Part shown: positions 18,621-27,601 of the stretch, piece by piece | Layout of the letters: every line of letters begins with the position of its first letter | How positions within the stretch are numbered: the stretch's first letter is position 1 | NCBI RefSeq assembly: GCF_000807855.2 | Contig: NZ_JRYR02000001.1 | Coordinates: forward strand, 1,419,881 to 1,483,880 | Source of the DNA: Flammeovirga pacifica | GTDB taxonomy: Bacteria > Bacteroidota > Bacteroidia > Cytophagales > Flammeovirgaceae | Reading direction: 5' to 3' | DNA: 64,000 nt | The notes under the pieces: generated by a model | The model's database searches: none | Told to the model about the DNA's origin: nothing | What the model saw: the letters and a program-made list of their open reading frames with translations, nothing else | Made by a program: the position numbers and the translations under genes

Positions 18621-19974
18621 TACCTTTTTTCTTTCTTAAAATGCCTCTGATAATCTTATTTACATCAGCATTGTCTTTATATTTTGAAATGGCTTTTTTT
18701 AATTTTAGTGGATCATAATTACCACTTTTCTTCACATAACCAAATCCTTTATAAATGCCATTTTCAATTTGAACAATTCCTCTTTCATTGTCCTCTCGGC
18801 CTTTATCAATTAAGAACACATTTGGAGCACCGTAACTAAATCGCATCGCCGCTTCTAATGCTCTTTTATTATAATCCTCGGCTTGTTCATCTCCACAACA
18901 TGCACCTTTACAGCTCTTTAAGTGATATCTAAAACATGCTTTTGGACTATGATCTACACCACAAAGTTTCTGACAAAGTGTATTTTTTTCGATCATTCTG
19001 TCGAGAATACGATCCGCTTCTTTTCTAGAAAACGTTGTTGTCACAGGATAATCACCTTCGCTTAATGGTGCAACTCTAAAGTTGATATAATCATTATCAT
19101 CAAGATATTTATATATACCAAAATATTGTTTTGTTCTTCTCTGTGCTCTATTAAATCTAGGTTGATTTTTTTTGATCTCATCAGATTCTAATAGTAGAGC
19201 AATCAGTTCGCTACCTGTAATAGTGGTCTTTACATTCCTCACCATCTCAGCCATTCGAATGGCTCTAGGTGCACTTTTATTTGATAAATGTTGAAGAATT
19301 CGTTTTCTGATATTTTTCGACTTACCGATATATATCAATTCTTCTTCTTCGTTATACAAATAATATACTCCAGTTTCATCAGTTAAAGCATCAATAACTT
19401 CCTTTTTGATCATATAGTGTTTCTTTGAACTATACACATCATAAACAGTCATTTCTTCAAGGATATTTTCTGCATTCTCCTGTGCTAAAAGTAACTGAAA
19501 AAGCTTTGCAGTTGCTTCAGTATCACCAATAGCTCTATGTCTTTTATTATGAGGAATCCCGATCTCGTCACACAGTTTACCTAAGCTATATGATTTTTTT
19601 CCGGGTAGAAGAATTCGAGATGTTTCTACAGTACAAAGAGAGTTTCTAAGATAGGTATACCCTAGAAGTTTGAATTCGTCTTTTACAAAATTGTAATCGA
19701 ATTCGGCGTTATGTGCAACAAAGGTACACCCCTCAGTAACTTCAACTACTTTTTTGGCAATTTCAAAAAACTTTGGTGCTTCTTTCACCATTGCATTTTT
19801 AATTCCAGTAAGTTGTTGGATAAAAGGAGGGATACTCATTTCTGGATTTACAAAAGATTCAAATCGATCTATCTCGACACCATTCTCTAAAACAATAATG
19901 GCAATTTCGATGATCTTTCCTCCTAAGGCTACAGAACCTCCTGTTGTTTCAAGATCTATTACAGCATACTTCAT
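18598..19974 (-). CDS. DnaQ-like exonuclease fused to a GIY-YIG (UvrC-type) nuclease domain
   Basis: Residues 1-165 are a DEDDh 3'-5' exonuclease like the DNA polymerase III epsilon subunit: AVIDLETTGG (ExoI), FVAHNAEFDYNFVKDEF (ExoII), and HRAIGDTEAT with the catalytic His (ExoIII). After a linker, residues 200-285 are a GIY-YIG domain (TGVYYLYNEEEELIYIGKSKNIRKRILQHLS), followed by a Cys-rich stretch (CQKLCGVD..ACFRYHLKSCKGACCG) like the region behind the UvrC nuclease domain. The architecture matches bacterial proteins in the Cho/UvrC-like group and suggests nucleotide-excision-like incision combined with trimming. It is co-transcribed with the DUF1573 gene. Confidence 0.88.
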   Translation of the reverse strand: MKYAVIDLETTGGSVALGGKIIEIAIIVLENGVEIDRFESFVNPEMSIPPFIQQLTGIKNAMVKEAPKFFEIAKKVVEVTEGCTFVAHNAEFDYNFVKDEFKLLGYTYLRNSLCTVETSRILLPGKKSYSLGKLCDEIGIPHNKRHRAIGDTEATAKLFQLLLAQENAENILEEMTVYDVYSSKKHYMIKKEVIDALTDETGVYYLYNEEEELIYIGKSKNIRKRILQHLSNKSAPRAIRMAEMVRNVKTTITGSELIALLLESDEIKKNQPRFNRAQRRTKQYFGIYKYLDDNDYINFRVAPLSEGDYPVTTTFSRKEADRILDRMIEKNTLCQKLCGVDHSPKACFRYHLKSCKGACCGDEQAEDYNKRALEAAMRFSYGAPNVFLIDKGREDNERGIVQIENGIYKGFGYVKKSGNYDPLKLKKAISKYKDNADVNKIIRGILRKKKGIERKVFY

Positions 19975-19991
19975 AAGTGTACAAAATTAAT

Positions 19992-20020
19992 AAAAAAAGC
20001 ACTCCTAATGGAATGCTTTT
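19992..20020 (-). terminator. Terminator behind the EEP-family gene
   Basis: AAAAGCACTCC and GGAATGCTTTT pair with one mismatch around a short loop. On the minus strand the stem runs into a T stretch (GCTTTTTTTATTAA). It separates the EEP-family gene from the nuclease gene. Confidence 0.65.
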
Positions 20021-20091
20021 CTATAAATATTTTCATATTAAGATCGAATCATACAATATTTTACAATTATTGAATAATTCAGAGGAGGATT

Positions 20092-21087
20092 CTATTTTAG
20101 TTTAAGGGATGTGTAGACAGGAAAATGATCAGAAACCTCTCCTAAGTCATATAAAACCTTCCAATCTAAGAGTTCAAAGTGTTTTGTAGAAAAGAATACA
20201 AAATCCAATTGCTCTATAGGTTTATCTGTAGGATATGTAAGTGTTTTATCACATAATAGATCTTCTTTAGAGCACATTGCTCCAATTCTATCATCGTCAT
20301 ACATTTCTAAAATTGCTGCATTATCATAAGAAGGGTCTGAATTAAAATCACCCAACATAACAACAGGCATTGTTTCCGCAGTTCTCAAAAACCAATCTTT
20401 TAAGAATAATATCTGTTGAGTTCTGGTTTTTTGGTCAAATGCTTCAGTGTGAGCATTAAATATCATTACTTCTTGATCTCCTACCTTAACTTTAATTCTT
20501 TCTACTAGACGGTCTAAGTACATTGATGAATAATAGTAAGGTTGACTTTGCACTCTTGACAAAACCACTCTTTCGTAATCAACAATTTCAAAGTTTGACA
20601 TGACTGCTTGCCCACTCAACATTTTTTTAAAATGCACAGAAATTGGGAAATAAGGAAATGGCACGTATTTCTTATCCCAATTAATTGAACGACAACCATT
20701 GTAAAACTTTAATGCTTGCGCAAGTTCTTGATATTGATTGACATGATACGATCGATTCCCTCCGAAGTCTATTTCTTGTAAAGCCAAAACATCTACAGGG
20801 TACTTTTTTAATCGCCCAATAATATCTTTCAAATTTTTATCATAAAATTCTTCAGTGGGTCTTACTGAAGTATTATTAGTCATTCCAGATAAGTATCCAA
20901 TATTATATGTAATTAATGAAATGGTAGAATCGTTGTTGTTTTTAGATGATTCATTCCCATCAAATTTCATCACTTTAGCGTACTCCGACTTGTCTAAATT
21001 GGGTGATTTAGCCCAAAAAAAGAAAGCAAGTATCCCTAATATTAATACAATAATTATGTATAACACGATCTTAAATTTATTTTTCAT
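20092..21087 (-). CDS. Endonuclease/exonuclease/phosphatase family protein, membrane anchored
   Basis: An N-terminal membrane helix (IVLYIIIVLILGILAFFFWA) anchors a periplasmic or outer-face EEP domain. Catalytic motifs are clear: ISLITYNIGYLSG, DVLALQEIDFGGNRS (metal-binding Glu), IFNAHTEAF, VMLGDFNSDPSY (GDFN) and the C-terminal LDFVFFST...VSDHFPVYTSLKL (SDH). The fold includes nucleases, phosphoinositide phosphatases and sphingomyelinases. The membrane anchor and extracytoplasmic location argue for a phosphodiesterase acting on lipids or extracellular DNA, but the substrate cannot be told from the sequence. It is a single gene with its own terminator. Confidence 0.85.
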   Translation of the reverse strand: MKNKFKIVLYIIIVLILGILAFFFWAKSPNLDKSEYAKVMKFDGNESSKNNNDSTISLITYNIGYLSGMTNNTSVRPTEEFYDKNLKDIIGRLKKYPVDVLALQEIDFGGNRSYHVNQYQELAQALKFYNGCRSINWDKKYVPFPYFPISVHFKKMLSGQAVMSNFEIVDYERVVLSRVQSQPYYYSSMYLDRLVERIKVKVGDQEVMIFNAHTEAFDQKTRTQQILFLKDWFLRTAETMPVVMLGDFNSDPSYDNAAILEMYDDDRIGAMCSKEDLLCDKTLTYPTDKPIEQLDFVFFSTKHFELLDWKVLYDLGEVSDHFPVYTSLKLK

Positions 21088-21412
21088 AAATATTACAAAT
21101 GAAGTATATCTGTTATTTTGGTTGACTTTAAGAAAAGTCTTATCTAATTAAAATAAAAACCTATTTAAATATTGAGGATTAAAAATCAAAATCATAGTAA
21201 TAGTTCTCTTTTTTATCATCATTTCAATCTACTCTAAATAGAATTTATATAACATCAACGGATTGAAATATCAACTTTTGATAAAACAATTAAAATAGGT
21301 GAAAATTTTACTATCAATTGATTGAAATTTGAAATAATACCTATAAATTGTATTCAATATATTTCTGTCCTTATTTTTTTGACATTACATACTCCCTTAA
21401 CAAACATACCGA
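21088..21412. other. AT-rich divergent intergenic region, no gene seen
   Basis: A 325-base gap between the divergent EEP-family gene and the tyrosine phosphatase gene. It contains no credible ORF, no RNA-like GC-rich stem and no clear terminator. It presumably holds both promoters, but I find no good match to TTG-N19-TAnnTTTG. Confidence 0.5.
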
Positions 21413-21910
21413 ATGTCTAATAAAATTAACATCTTATTTGTATGCCTTGGTAATATCTGTAGATCACCTCTTGCAGATGGTTTAATGGTTCATGCTATTG
21501 AGCAGAGAGGTTTAGACATTTATTTTTCTATTGATTCTGCTGGTACTTATGCAGGACATGCAGGCAATAGAGCAGATGAAAGAATGAGAAGAACTGCTTC
21601 TAGTCATGGTGTGGAATTACATTCAATTGCAAGACAATTTGTAAAGGCTGATTTTGATCTATTTGATCATATTGTTGTAATGGACGATAGCAATTATTCT
21701 AATGTAGAACGATTGGCTAAAAATGATAATGATAGGAATAAAATTTTTAAATTAAGATCATACGATAATCAGCAATCCAACAAAGACGTTGATGATCCTT
21801 ATTATGGGGGAATGCAAGGCTTTGAAAATTGTTTTAGTGTGGTCAATGAAAGTGTTAATAATTTTTTAGACTTTCTTGTTCATGAGAACCAAATAAATAC
21901 TAACAAGTAA
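21413..21910 (+). CDS. Low-molecular-weight protein-tyrosine phosphatase
   Basis: The enzyme hydrolyses phosphotyrosine through a cysteinyl-phosphate intermediate. The P-loop C-x5-R-S is at residues 11-18 (VCLGNICRSPLADG), and the general-acid Asp is in DDPYYGG near residue 132. The order and length (165) match bacterial low-molecular-weight phosphatases, with SAGTYAGHAG following the P-loop region as usual. In many bacteria such enzymes act with tyrosine kinases controlling capsule export, but no kinase or capsule gene is nearby here. The next gene, a peptidoglycan amidase, starts one base after the stop codon, so the two are transcribed together. Confidence 0.93.
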   Translation: MSNKINILFVCLGNICRSPLADGLMVHAIEQRGLDIYFSIDSAGTYAGHAGNRADERMRRTASSHGVELHSIARQFVKADFDLFDHIVVMDDSNYSNVERLAKNDNDRNKIFKLRSYDNQQSNKDVDDPYYGGMQGFENCFSVVNESVNNFLDFLVHENQINTNK

Positions 21911-21911
21911 A

Positions 21912-22820
21912 ATGCTACATATTTTTAAGCAATCATTTACAACTTTACTTTTAATTTTCGCTTTATCCCTTCTACAATTACCATCTTTTGCCCAAACTAA
22001 GAATTTCGTGGTCGTTATTGACCCTGGACATGGAGGAAAAGATCCTGGTAAACCAAGAGGAAGCAAGGTACATCGTCATGAAAAAGACCTAAACCTCATC
22101 ATTGCAAGAAGAATTGGAATGTTGATTAGGAATTCTATGCCCGATGTTCAAATATATTACACAAGAACAAATGATAATTATGTCAGTTTAGATGATCGTG
22201 TGAAATTTGCTGAACATGCGAAAGCAAATTATTTCATAAGTATACATAGTAACTCTAATCCAAATAAGTGGATTGTAGGGGCTAAAGCTCATATTGATAC
22301 AGATGCTGATAAAATAAGCTTAGACTTAGCACATAGTATTCTAAATAGTATTGAAAGAAACACATTGATTCAATCTAGAGGTATTATGAACAAAAATGAC
22401 AGAGGATACAATCTTTTTGTTCTTAAAAACACTTCGATGCCCTCTGTTTTAGTAGAATGTGGATTCCTTTCTAATCCTCATGAACGCATTTACCTTAACT
22501 CGTATAATGGACAAAAGGAAGTAGCTGAGGCTATTTATAAAGGCTTTAAAGAATTTCATGAAAAGATGCATCAGCAACAAGAGCTATACAGTGTACAAGT
22601 TTTAGCTACTAATAAAAAAGTACCTCATTCTAACTCTACTTTAAAGAAATTAACTGGTGCAGGTTTAGTAATCAATGAAAACGAAACAACTAGAAATCAT
22701 TCTAAAATTTATAAATATACTGTTGGTACCGTAGCCACCCCTCAAGCAGCATATAGATTAAAAATGAAGGTAAGAAGCCTTGGTTTTAAAGATGCTTTTG
22801 TTGTGGCCTCTCCTCATTAA
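21912..22820 (+). CDS. N-acetylmuramoyl-L-alanine amidase with C-terminal SPOR-like domain
   Basis: An exported peptidoglycan hydrolase that cleaves the amide between muramic acid and the stem peptide. A signal peptide (LLLIFALSLLQLPSFAQ) is followed by an Amidase_3 domain, residues about 33-215, with VVIDPGHGGKDPG (zinc-ligand His), the metal Glu in RHEKDLNL, YFISIHSNSNPN and PSVLVECGFLSNPHE (catalytic Glu). Residues about 225-302 (YSVQVLATNKKVPHS ... AAYRLKMKVRSLGFKDAFVVAS) look like a SPOR domain, which in other proteins binds denuded glycan strands at the division site. It is co-transcribed with the tyrosine phosphatase. Role in daughter-cell separation is inferred from the family. Confidence 0.92.
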   Translation: MLHIFKQSFTTLLLIFALSLLQLPSFAQTKNFVVVIDPGHGGKDPGKPRGSKVHRHEKDLNLIIARRIGMLIRNSMPDVQIYYTRTNDNYVSLDDRVKFAEHAKANYFISIHSNSNPNKWIVGAKAHIDTDADKISLDLAHSILNSIERNTLIQSRGIMNKNDRGYNLFVLKNTSMPSVLVECGFLSNPHERIYLNSYNGQKEVAEAIYKGFKEFHEKMHQQQELYSVQVLATNKKVPHSNSTLKKLTGAGLVINENETTRNHSKIYKYTVGTVATPQAAYRLKMKVRSLGFKDAFVVASPH

Positions 22821-23054
22821 AATTGCCCATTTACCCTAGTACCAAAAAAATCATTTCTAAAATAATTTGGAAGTTTATTTTATACACTTTATAATTGTGT
22901 ATCAATTCACTTATTAATAGTCTAATAATGTCATTAAAAACAATTACATATTCCCAGTATGTTTTGGTTGGTCAGTTCTTTGACACATCCCAGTTGTTGG
23001 CATTCTCATAATTATTAGATCTTATATTTCACTTCTATTTTCCTAGTGTACTCT

Positions 23055-23076
23055 CCCATTTCCAACCATAAATGGG
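23055..23076. repeat. Inverted repeat in the arginase upstream region
   Basis: CCCATTT-8-base loop-AAATGGG is a perfect 7-base inverted repeat, 41 bases before the arginase start codon. No T run follows. It could be an operator or leader hairpin. No regulator is adjacent. Confidence 0.3.
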
Positions 23077-23117
23077 TTTAAAGTCGTACATCATAATATT
23101 TCATTTAGATACACATC

Positions 23118-24077
23118 ATGGACATTAAACTTCTTACTGTTCGTTCCGAAATTGCAGCAGGAACGAGAGGAGCTGGTATGGGCATTGACGCCCTTATCGT
23201 CGCATCATTAGATCAAAAGTCTACATTTTTCAGCGATAATCACGTACAAAATATTGACGACGTCAACAATATACTTTTCAAAAACAATCAATACCCTAAT
23301 GCAAAACATATAGATGGTGTCCATACTATGCTTGAGAGAGTTAGTAATGCCACTTCAAATGTTTTAGCTAAAGGAGAAACTCCATTTGTTTTAGCAGGAG
23401 ATCATTCTACAGCTGCTGGAACTATTTCTGGGATCAAAAAAGCATTTCCAAATAAAAAATTAGGCGTAATATGGATAGATGCTCATGCAGACTTCCACTC
23501 CCCTTTTACAACTCCATCAGGAAATATGCACGGAATGCCATTAGCAATGGTCACACATTTAGACAACCAATCCGAAGCTGTTAACCAACCTGATGAAGAA
23601 ACTTTAGATTATTGGGAGAGAATTAAATCTGTGGGTACTTCTGAACCAAAATTAAGTCCTGAGGACATTGTATTTATTGGAGTTCGAGATACTGAAACTC
23701 CTGAAAATACTATTATGAATAAGTTCAACATCAAGAATTTCACAGTAGATGAAGTAAGAAAAAATGGGGCTATAGAAACTGCTTCTCAAGCATTATCTCA
23801 TTTAAATGATTGTGATATGATTTACATATCATTTGATGTAGACAGCATGGATCCTAGTATATCAAAAGGCACAGGAACACCTGTTGCAAATGGTTTAACA
23901 GTAGAAGAAGCTTTAGCAATTAATACTACTTTAGTGAGTAATCAAAAAGTAGTTTGTTGGGAAATGGTTGAAGTCAACCCAACTCTAGATCAGCACAATA
24001 CAATGGCGAATAACGCCTTTCACATACTTACCGATACGGTAAAATCATATAAACACTCAAGAATTGTCAAAGTATAA
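23118..24077 (+). CDS. rocF: Arginase
   Basis: The enzyme hydrolyses L-arginine to ornithine and urea using two manganese ions. The ureohydrolase signatures are present: AGDHSTAAGT (first Mn ligand), WIDAHADFHSP with TTPSGNMHGMPLA, and SFDVDSMDPSISKGTGTP. WEMVEVNPTLD near the C-terminus is also typical. The 319-residue length and the MDPS.. region favour arginase over agmatinase, though substrate cannot be proved from sequence. The gene is monocistronic with a strong terminator. Type III glutamine synthetase lies 3.5 kb downstream, but no urease or ornithine-degradation gene is adjacent. Confidence 0.9.
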   Translation: MDIKLLTVRSEIAAGTRGAGMGIDALIVASLDQKSTFFSDNHVQNIDDVNNILFKNNQYPNAKHIDGVHTMLERVSNATSNVLAKGETPFVLAGDHSTAAGTISGIKKAFPNKKLGVIWIDAHADFHSPFTTPSGNMHGMPLAMVTHLDNQSEAVNQPDEETLDYWERIKSVGTSEPKLSPEDIVFIGVRDTETPENTIMNKFNIKNFTVDEVRKNGAIETASQALSHLNDCDMIYISFDVDSMDPSISKGTGTPVANGLTVEEALAINTTLVSNQKVVCWEMVEVNPTLDQHNTMANNAFHILTDTVKSYKHSRIVKV

Positions 24078-24103
24078 TTACTTTACTATTCTTTATAAAC
24101 ATA

Positions 24104-24136
24104 AAAGCCACTTGACAATTCAAGTGGCTTTTTTTA
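24104..24136. terminator. Bidirectional terminator behind arginase
   Basis: AAAGCCACTTG (24104-24114) and CAAGTGGCTTT (24121-24131) form a perfect 11-base stem with a six-base loop, followed by TTTTT. It lies between convergent genes. Confidence 0.9.
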
Positions 24137-24155
24137 TATTTTAATTTATTTCAAA

Positions 24156-27100
24156 TTATCTATTTACATCATACAATGTTGTCTCTGCAAATTTGAAATC
24201 AGAAATATTTTGAGAATTATCTTTAAACTTAACAAATACTCTCTTGATACCTGCTCCGGCTTCCAAGCTCCAAGTAAAGCTTTCTGCGTATGGTCTCCAT
24301 ACTGCTCCTTGGAATGATTGAGAATTTGATATCATCATAAATTTAGCATCTCTCGCTTTGGTGTTCACCGTAACTGTAGGCGAATCAACAGCTGTTGCAC
24401 CACCATTAATTTTAACGTATTGTGGTATTGGAGGTGTTGTATCCAGAATAATTCGTCCTTCTGTTATTAAAGACTCGTTTCCTGCTTCATCTTTAAATTT
24501 CACATAAACGAATTTCTGACCATCAGTTGAGTGCTTGATTAACCAATCTTTAGAAGTGGCATAAGGCTCCCATTTGATATTTTGTTTAAAATATCTATCG
24601 TTAGATACTTTCATTTTCACAGCATCTTCCGCGTATATTTCTAAAGAAACTCTACCAGACTTTTCATTTGTATATTCTTCACCGTTGTTGATAATTAACT
24701 TCTCATTTACCGGCTCTTGTCTATCTAGAATAACACTTGAAGAAACCATATCAGTTACATTTTCTGCATCATCTTTAAACTTAGCATACACTGTTTTTTC
24801 ACCGTCTTCTGCTGCTTCTAAATAATGATCATAAATATAATACTTGAACTTTTGCCATTTAGCATCAGTAAAATCTTTATCATTAGAAATCATCATTTGG
24901 GTCGCTCCTCTTGCGTTAAGTTTCACACGAACAACCGCATCAGGATCAGTACAGTATTTATCACCATTTGATACCAAAATACTACCTTCTCTTGGTGCAT
25001 CAGTATCGACACCCACAGAAGCATATGTTGGTCTTGACAAATTGCCTACTTCATCTTTGAAGATTACATAAACGAATTTAATACCATCACCTTGTGGGAA
25101 CTTCCACTTTCTAGCTTTAGAATACTTCTCCCATTCAGCACCTTTAAAGTCAGATCTTTCAGACAACTTCATTTGATGTGCTCCTTCAGCATTAATTACA
25201 AGGTTTACATCAGTTAAATTTGTCAACTTATCTTTTGCTTCAAGGATTTCTACACTTCCTTTAACAGGCGGTGTTCTATCTAAAGTTACATTCACAGAGT
25301 AAGTATCAGTAATATTACCTGCCTCATCCATAAAACGTGTATAAATTTCTTTTACACCGTCTTCACCTGGAAGTCTCCAAGGAATATTATATTCTGAGTA
25401 TCCTATCCATCTGATTTTCTCAAAATTAGGATGGTTACTAATTTGCATTTTAATTGCATCTTCTGCGTTAACACGAATAAGTGCAATAGCATCTGGGTGA
25501 TTCACTACACCATCCTTATGATTTTTAACTAGAATTGAACAGTTAAACGGAGGCTTAGTATCTAACTTAATATTATTCGATGCAGGTTCTGAAATATTCC
25601 CCGCTAAATCTTTAAAACGAACGAAAACAGTTTTCACACCATCTCCACCGTCTAATTTCCAATTTTTGATGGTATTATATGGCTCCCAATTTATATTCAT
25701 AAATGTAGGATCATTACTCACTTGCATAAAATCAGCTTTACGAGCAAAGACCTTTAGTTTAACCATATGTTCTTTATCGATACTGTATTCTTTATTATTA
25801 TCAATCACCAATTTACCACCAACAGGAGGCTCTGTATCAATTAGAATTCTATCAAAAGCAGGTTCTGAAACATTTTTTGCTCTATCCATAAAACGAACAA
25901 AAACACTTCTTAAACCATCAGCACCGGGCTGAAGCTTCCAATTCTTCATCTCTTCCTTATAAACCATCCAACGTGCACCATAGAAACTCTTTTGATTTGA
26001 AATCATCATAAAACGAGCATCTTCAGCACTAATTTTCAGATCAACAATTTGCTTATCATTCTTTAAAAGCTTGACGTTGTTTGCAGTGTCTTGCACTATA
26101 CCTTCAGCAACAATATCAATTTTAGGATTTTGAGGAGGAGTTGCATCTAGCATTACAGAAGAACTGTAAATCTCTGATTCGTTATCAGATTGATCTTTAA
26201 ATTTTACAAATACTGTTTTCTTCCCATCTCCAATAGGGAAATTCCAAACAGGAACAACAGGGGTATATGGTATCCATTGGGCATCGCTTAAAGATTCATT
26301 ATTTGAAATCTTCATATGAGTTGCTCCACGAATAATCAATTGTAGTTTATGTTTCGCATGATTATCAATGAATTTTCTACCATCATCAATAATAACTCTT
26401 CCTAAATCTGGAGGAGTGGTATCAACAATTACTCTACCTGAAACAATCTTTGAATAGTTACCCACTTCATCTCTGAAACGAGCATACACTACCTTTTCAC
26501 CTTCACCAGGAGGTAATTTCCATTGTACTTGTTCTGCATAATCAATCCAGCCATCACCACCTCTAATTTGAATATGTGATGCACCTTCTGCATAGAAGTT
26601 AAGCGTAACAACAGAATCTTTAATGTATTTCTTCCCGTCATTAATTTTCATTTTTCCATTAACAGGAGGCGTGATATCGATTGTTATTTTAGAACTAATA
26701 ACTTCAGTTTGGTTTCCTGCGGCATCTTTGAATTGCACAAAGATTTCTTTTTCACCATCAAGACCAAGTAATTTATATTTTTCTACTTTTGGACGGAAAG
26801 GCACCCATTCTACTCCATGAAAGTCAGGACGGCTAGATATTCTCATCTTTTGAGCTTCATCAGCTGACAAGAATAAAGTCACCATTCTAGACTTATTATT
26901 AGTATATGGTAAACCGCCATTAATAAGTAATTCCGGATTTTGTGGAGGGGTTCTATCCAGTTCCACCATTAAAGTGGCAACCTCAGAGACGTCTCCTGTA
27001 TCTTCGTTTTTAAAAACTGCATAAATAGTTTTTAAACCATCTCCTGCTCCTCTTCGAATAATAGGAAAATCAGGTTTTTCCCAATTCACTCTTTCCCAAA

Positions 27101-27299
27101 CAACACCTCTAAAACTCTCATCTCGAGAGATTTTCATATGAGTCACTGCAGAAGAAGCCTTTATTCTCAAATAAACTCTTCCTTGTGGATCATTGGTTAC
27201 AATCTTATCACCTTCAACATATATTGAACCTGAAACTGATTGAGCAAAACCAGTACTAACGGTAAGAAGAAAAATAAATCCTAGTAAAAAAATCTTCAT
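24156..27299 (-). CDS. Exported protein of eleven Ig-like repeats
   Basis: A signal peptide (MKIFLLGFIFLLTVSTGFAQ) is followed by eleven tandem repeats of about 85-103 residues that fill the rest of the protein. Each repeat has the plan: strand with INNG or similar, V-x-L-x-[IV]-x-A-x-x-A-x-x-M-x-[IV]-S, W-x-x-[YF], W-x-[LF], G-D-G-x-K-x-[VI]-[YF]-V-x-F-K-D-x-x-G-N-x-[ST], then a boundary LDxTPP. These look like bacterial Ig/fibronectin-type surface repeats. There is no catalytic domain, no membrane anchor and no recognisable type IX C-terminal domain; the last repeat ends at the stop codon. The frame runs upstream to 27362, with ATGs also at 27317; I chose 27299 because the signal peptide begins there. 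Adhesive or structural surface role is inferred. Confidence 0.85.
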   Translation of the reverse strand: MKIFLLGFIFLLTVSTGFAQSVSGSIYVEGDKIVTNDPQGRVYLRIKASSAVTHMKISRDESFRGVVWERVNWEKPDFPIIRRGAGDGLKTIYAVFKNEDTGDVSEVATLMVELDRTPPQNPELLINGGLPYTNNKSRMVTLFLSADEAQKMRISSRPDFHGVEWVPFRPKVEKYKLLGLDGEKEIFVQFKDAAGNQTEVISSKITIDITPPVNGKMKINDGKKYIKDSVVTLNFYAEGASHIQIRGGDGWIDYAEQVQWKLPPGEGEKVVYARFRDEVGNYSKIVSGRVIVDTTPPDLGRVIIDDGRKFIDNHAKHKLQLIIRGATHMKISNNESLSDAQWIPYTPVVPVWNFPIGDGKKTVFVKFKDQSDNESEIYSSSVMLDATPPQNPKIDIVAEGIVQDTANNVKLLKNDKQIVDLKISAEDARFMMISNQKSFYGARWMVYKEEMKNWKLQPGADGLRSVFVRFMDRAKNVSEPAFDRILIDTEPPVGGKLVIDNNKEYSIDKEHMVKLKVFARKADFMQVSNDPTFMNINWEPYNTIKNWKLDGGDGVKTVFVRFKDLAGNISEPASNNIKLDTKPPFNCSILVKNHKDGVVNHPDAIALIRVNAEDAIKMQISNHPNFEKIRWIGYSEYNIPWRLPGEDGVKEIYTRFMDEAGNITDTYSVNVTLDRTPPVKGSVEILEAKDKLTNLTDVNLVINAEGAHQMKLSERSDFKGAEWEKYSKARKWKFPQGDGIKFVYVIFKDEVGNLSRPTYASVGVDTDAPREGSILVSNGDKYCTDPDAVVRVKLNARGATQMMISNDKDFTDAKWQKFKYYIYDHYLEAAEDGEKTVYAKFKDDAENVTDMVSSSVILDRQEPVNEKLIINNGEEYTNEKSGRVSLEIYAEDAVKMKVSNDRYFKQNIKWEPYATSKDWLIKHSTDGQKFVYVKFKDEAGNESLITEGRIILDTTPPIPQYVKINGGATAVDSPTVTVNTKARDAKFMMISNSQSFQGAVWRPYAESFTWSLEAGAGIKRVFVKFKDNSQNISDFKFAETTLYDVNR

Positions 27300-27601
27300 A
27301 GAAGCTTTATTAAGCATATTGAATGCTACCCTTTTCTGTATAATCGAACAACAATAAATCATTAACTCTACAACGCAAGAATCTTTGAATTATTGAGTAA
27401 TAATGACTCAATAATCAAATTACATACCAAGTCGAGTTTTAAACACTTATTTCTTTCAATATTTATTTAGGTAAGGAATTCTATATTTATTCTAAATATT
27501 AGTTCTCAATTGCTTAAAATATTTTATTTCTACCCGATTAAAATGTAAGTTTATACATTACATTATATAAACGAATTAAAAAATATAAGCATCTTTAAAA
27601 A
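27300..27601. other. Divergent intergenic region with an inverted repeat upstream of glnN
   Basis: About 300 bases of AT-rich DNA between the divergent repeat-protein gene and glnN. The only clear structure is ATGTAA-N9-TTACAT at 27543-27563, about 40 bases before the glnN start, a possible operator. I see no gene or RNA here. Confidence 0.35.

Noticed and set aside
21912-22066. A 66-codon minus-strand frame at the phosphatase/amidase junction
   Set aside because: Antisense to the signal peptide and first catalytic motif of the amidase.
24574-26820. Several plus-strand frames of 65-88 codons inside the repeat protein
   Set aside because: They recur at equivalent positions because the gene on the opposite strand is repetitive. 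They are shadows of the repeats.
24156-27299. Possible CRISPR or tandem DNA repeat at the repeat-protein gene
   Set aside because: The repetition is in the protein; the DNA copies have diverged and show no short identical direct repeats with spacers.
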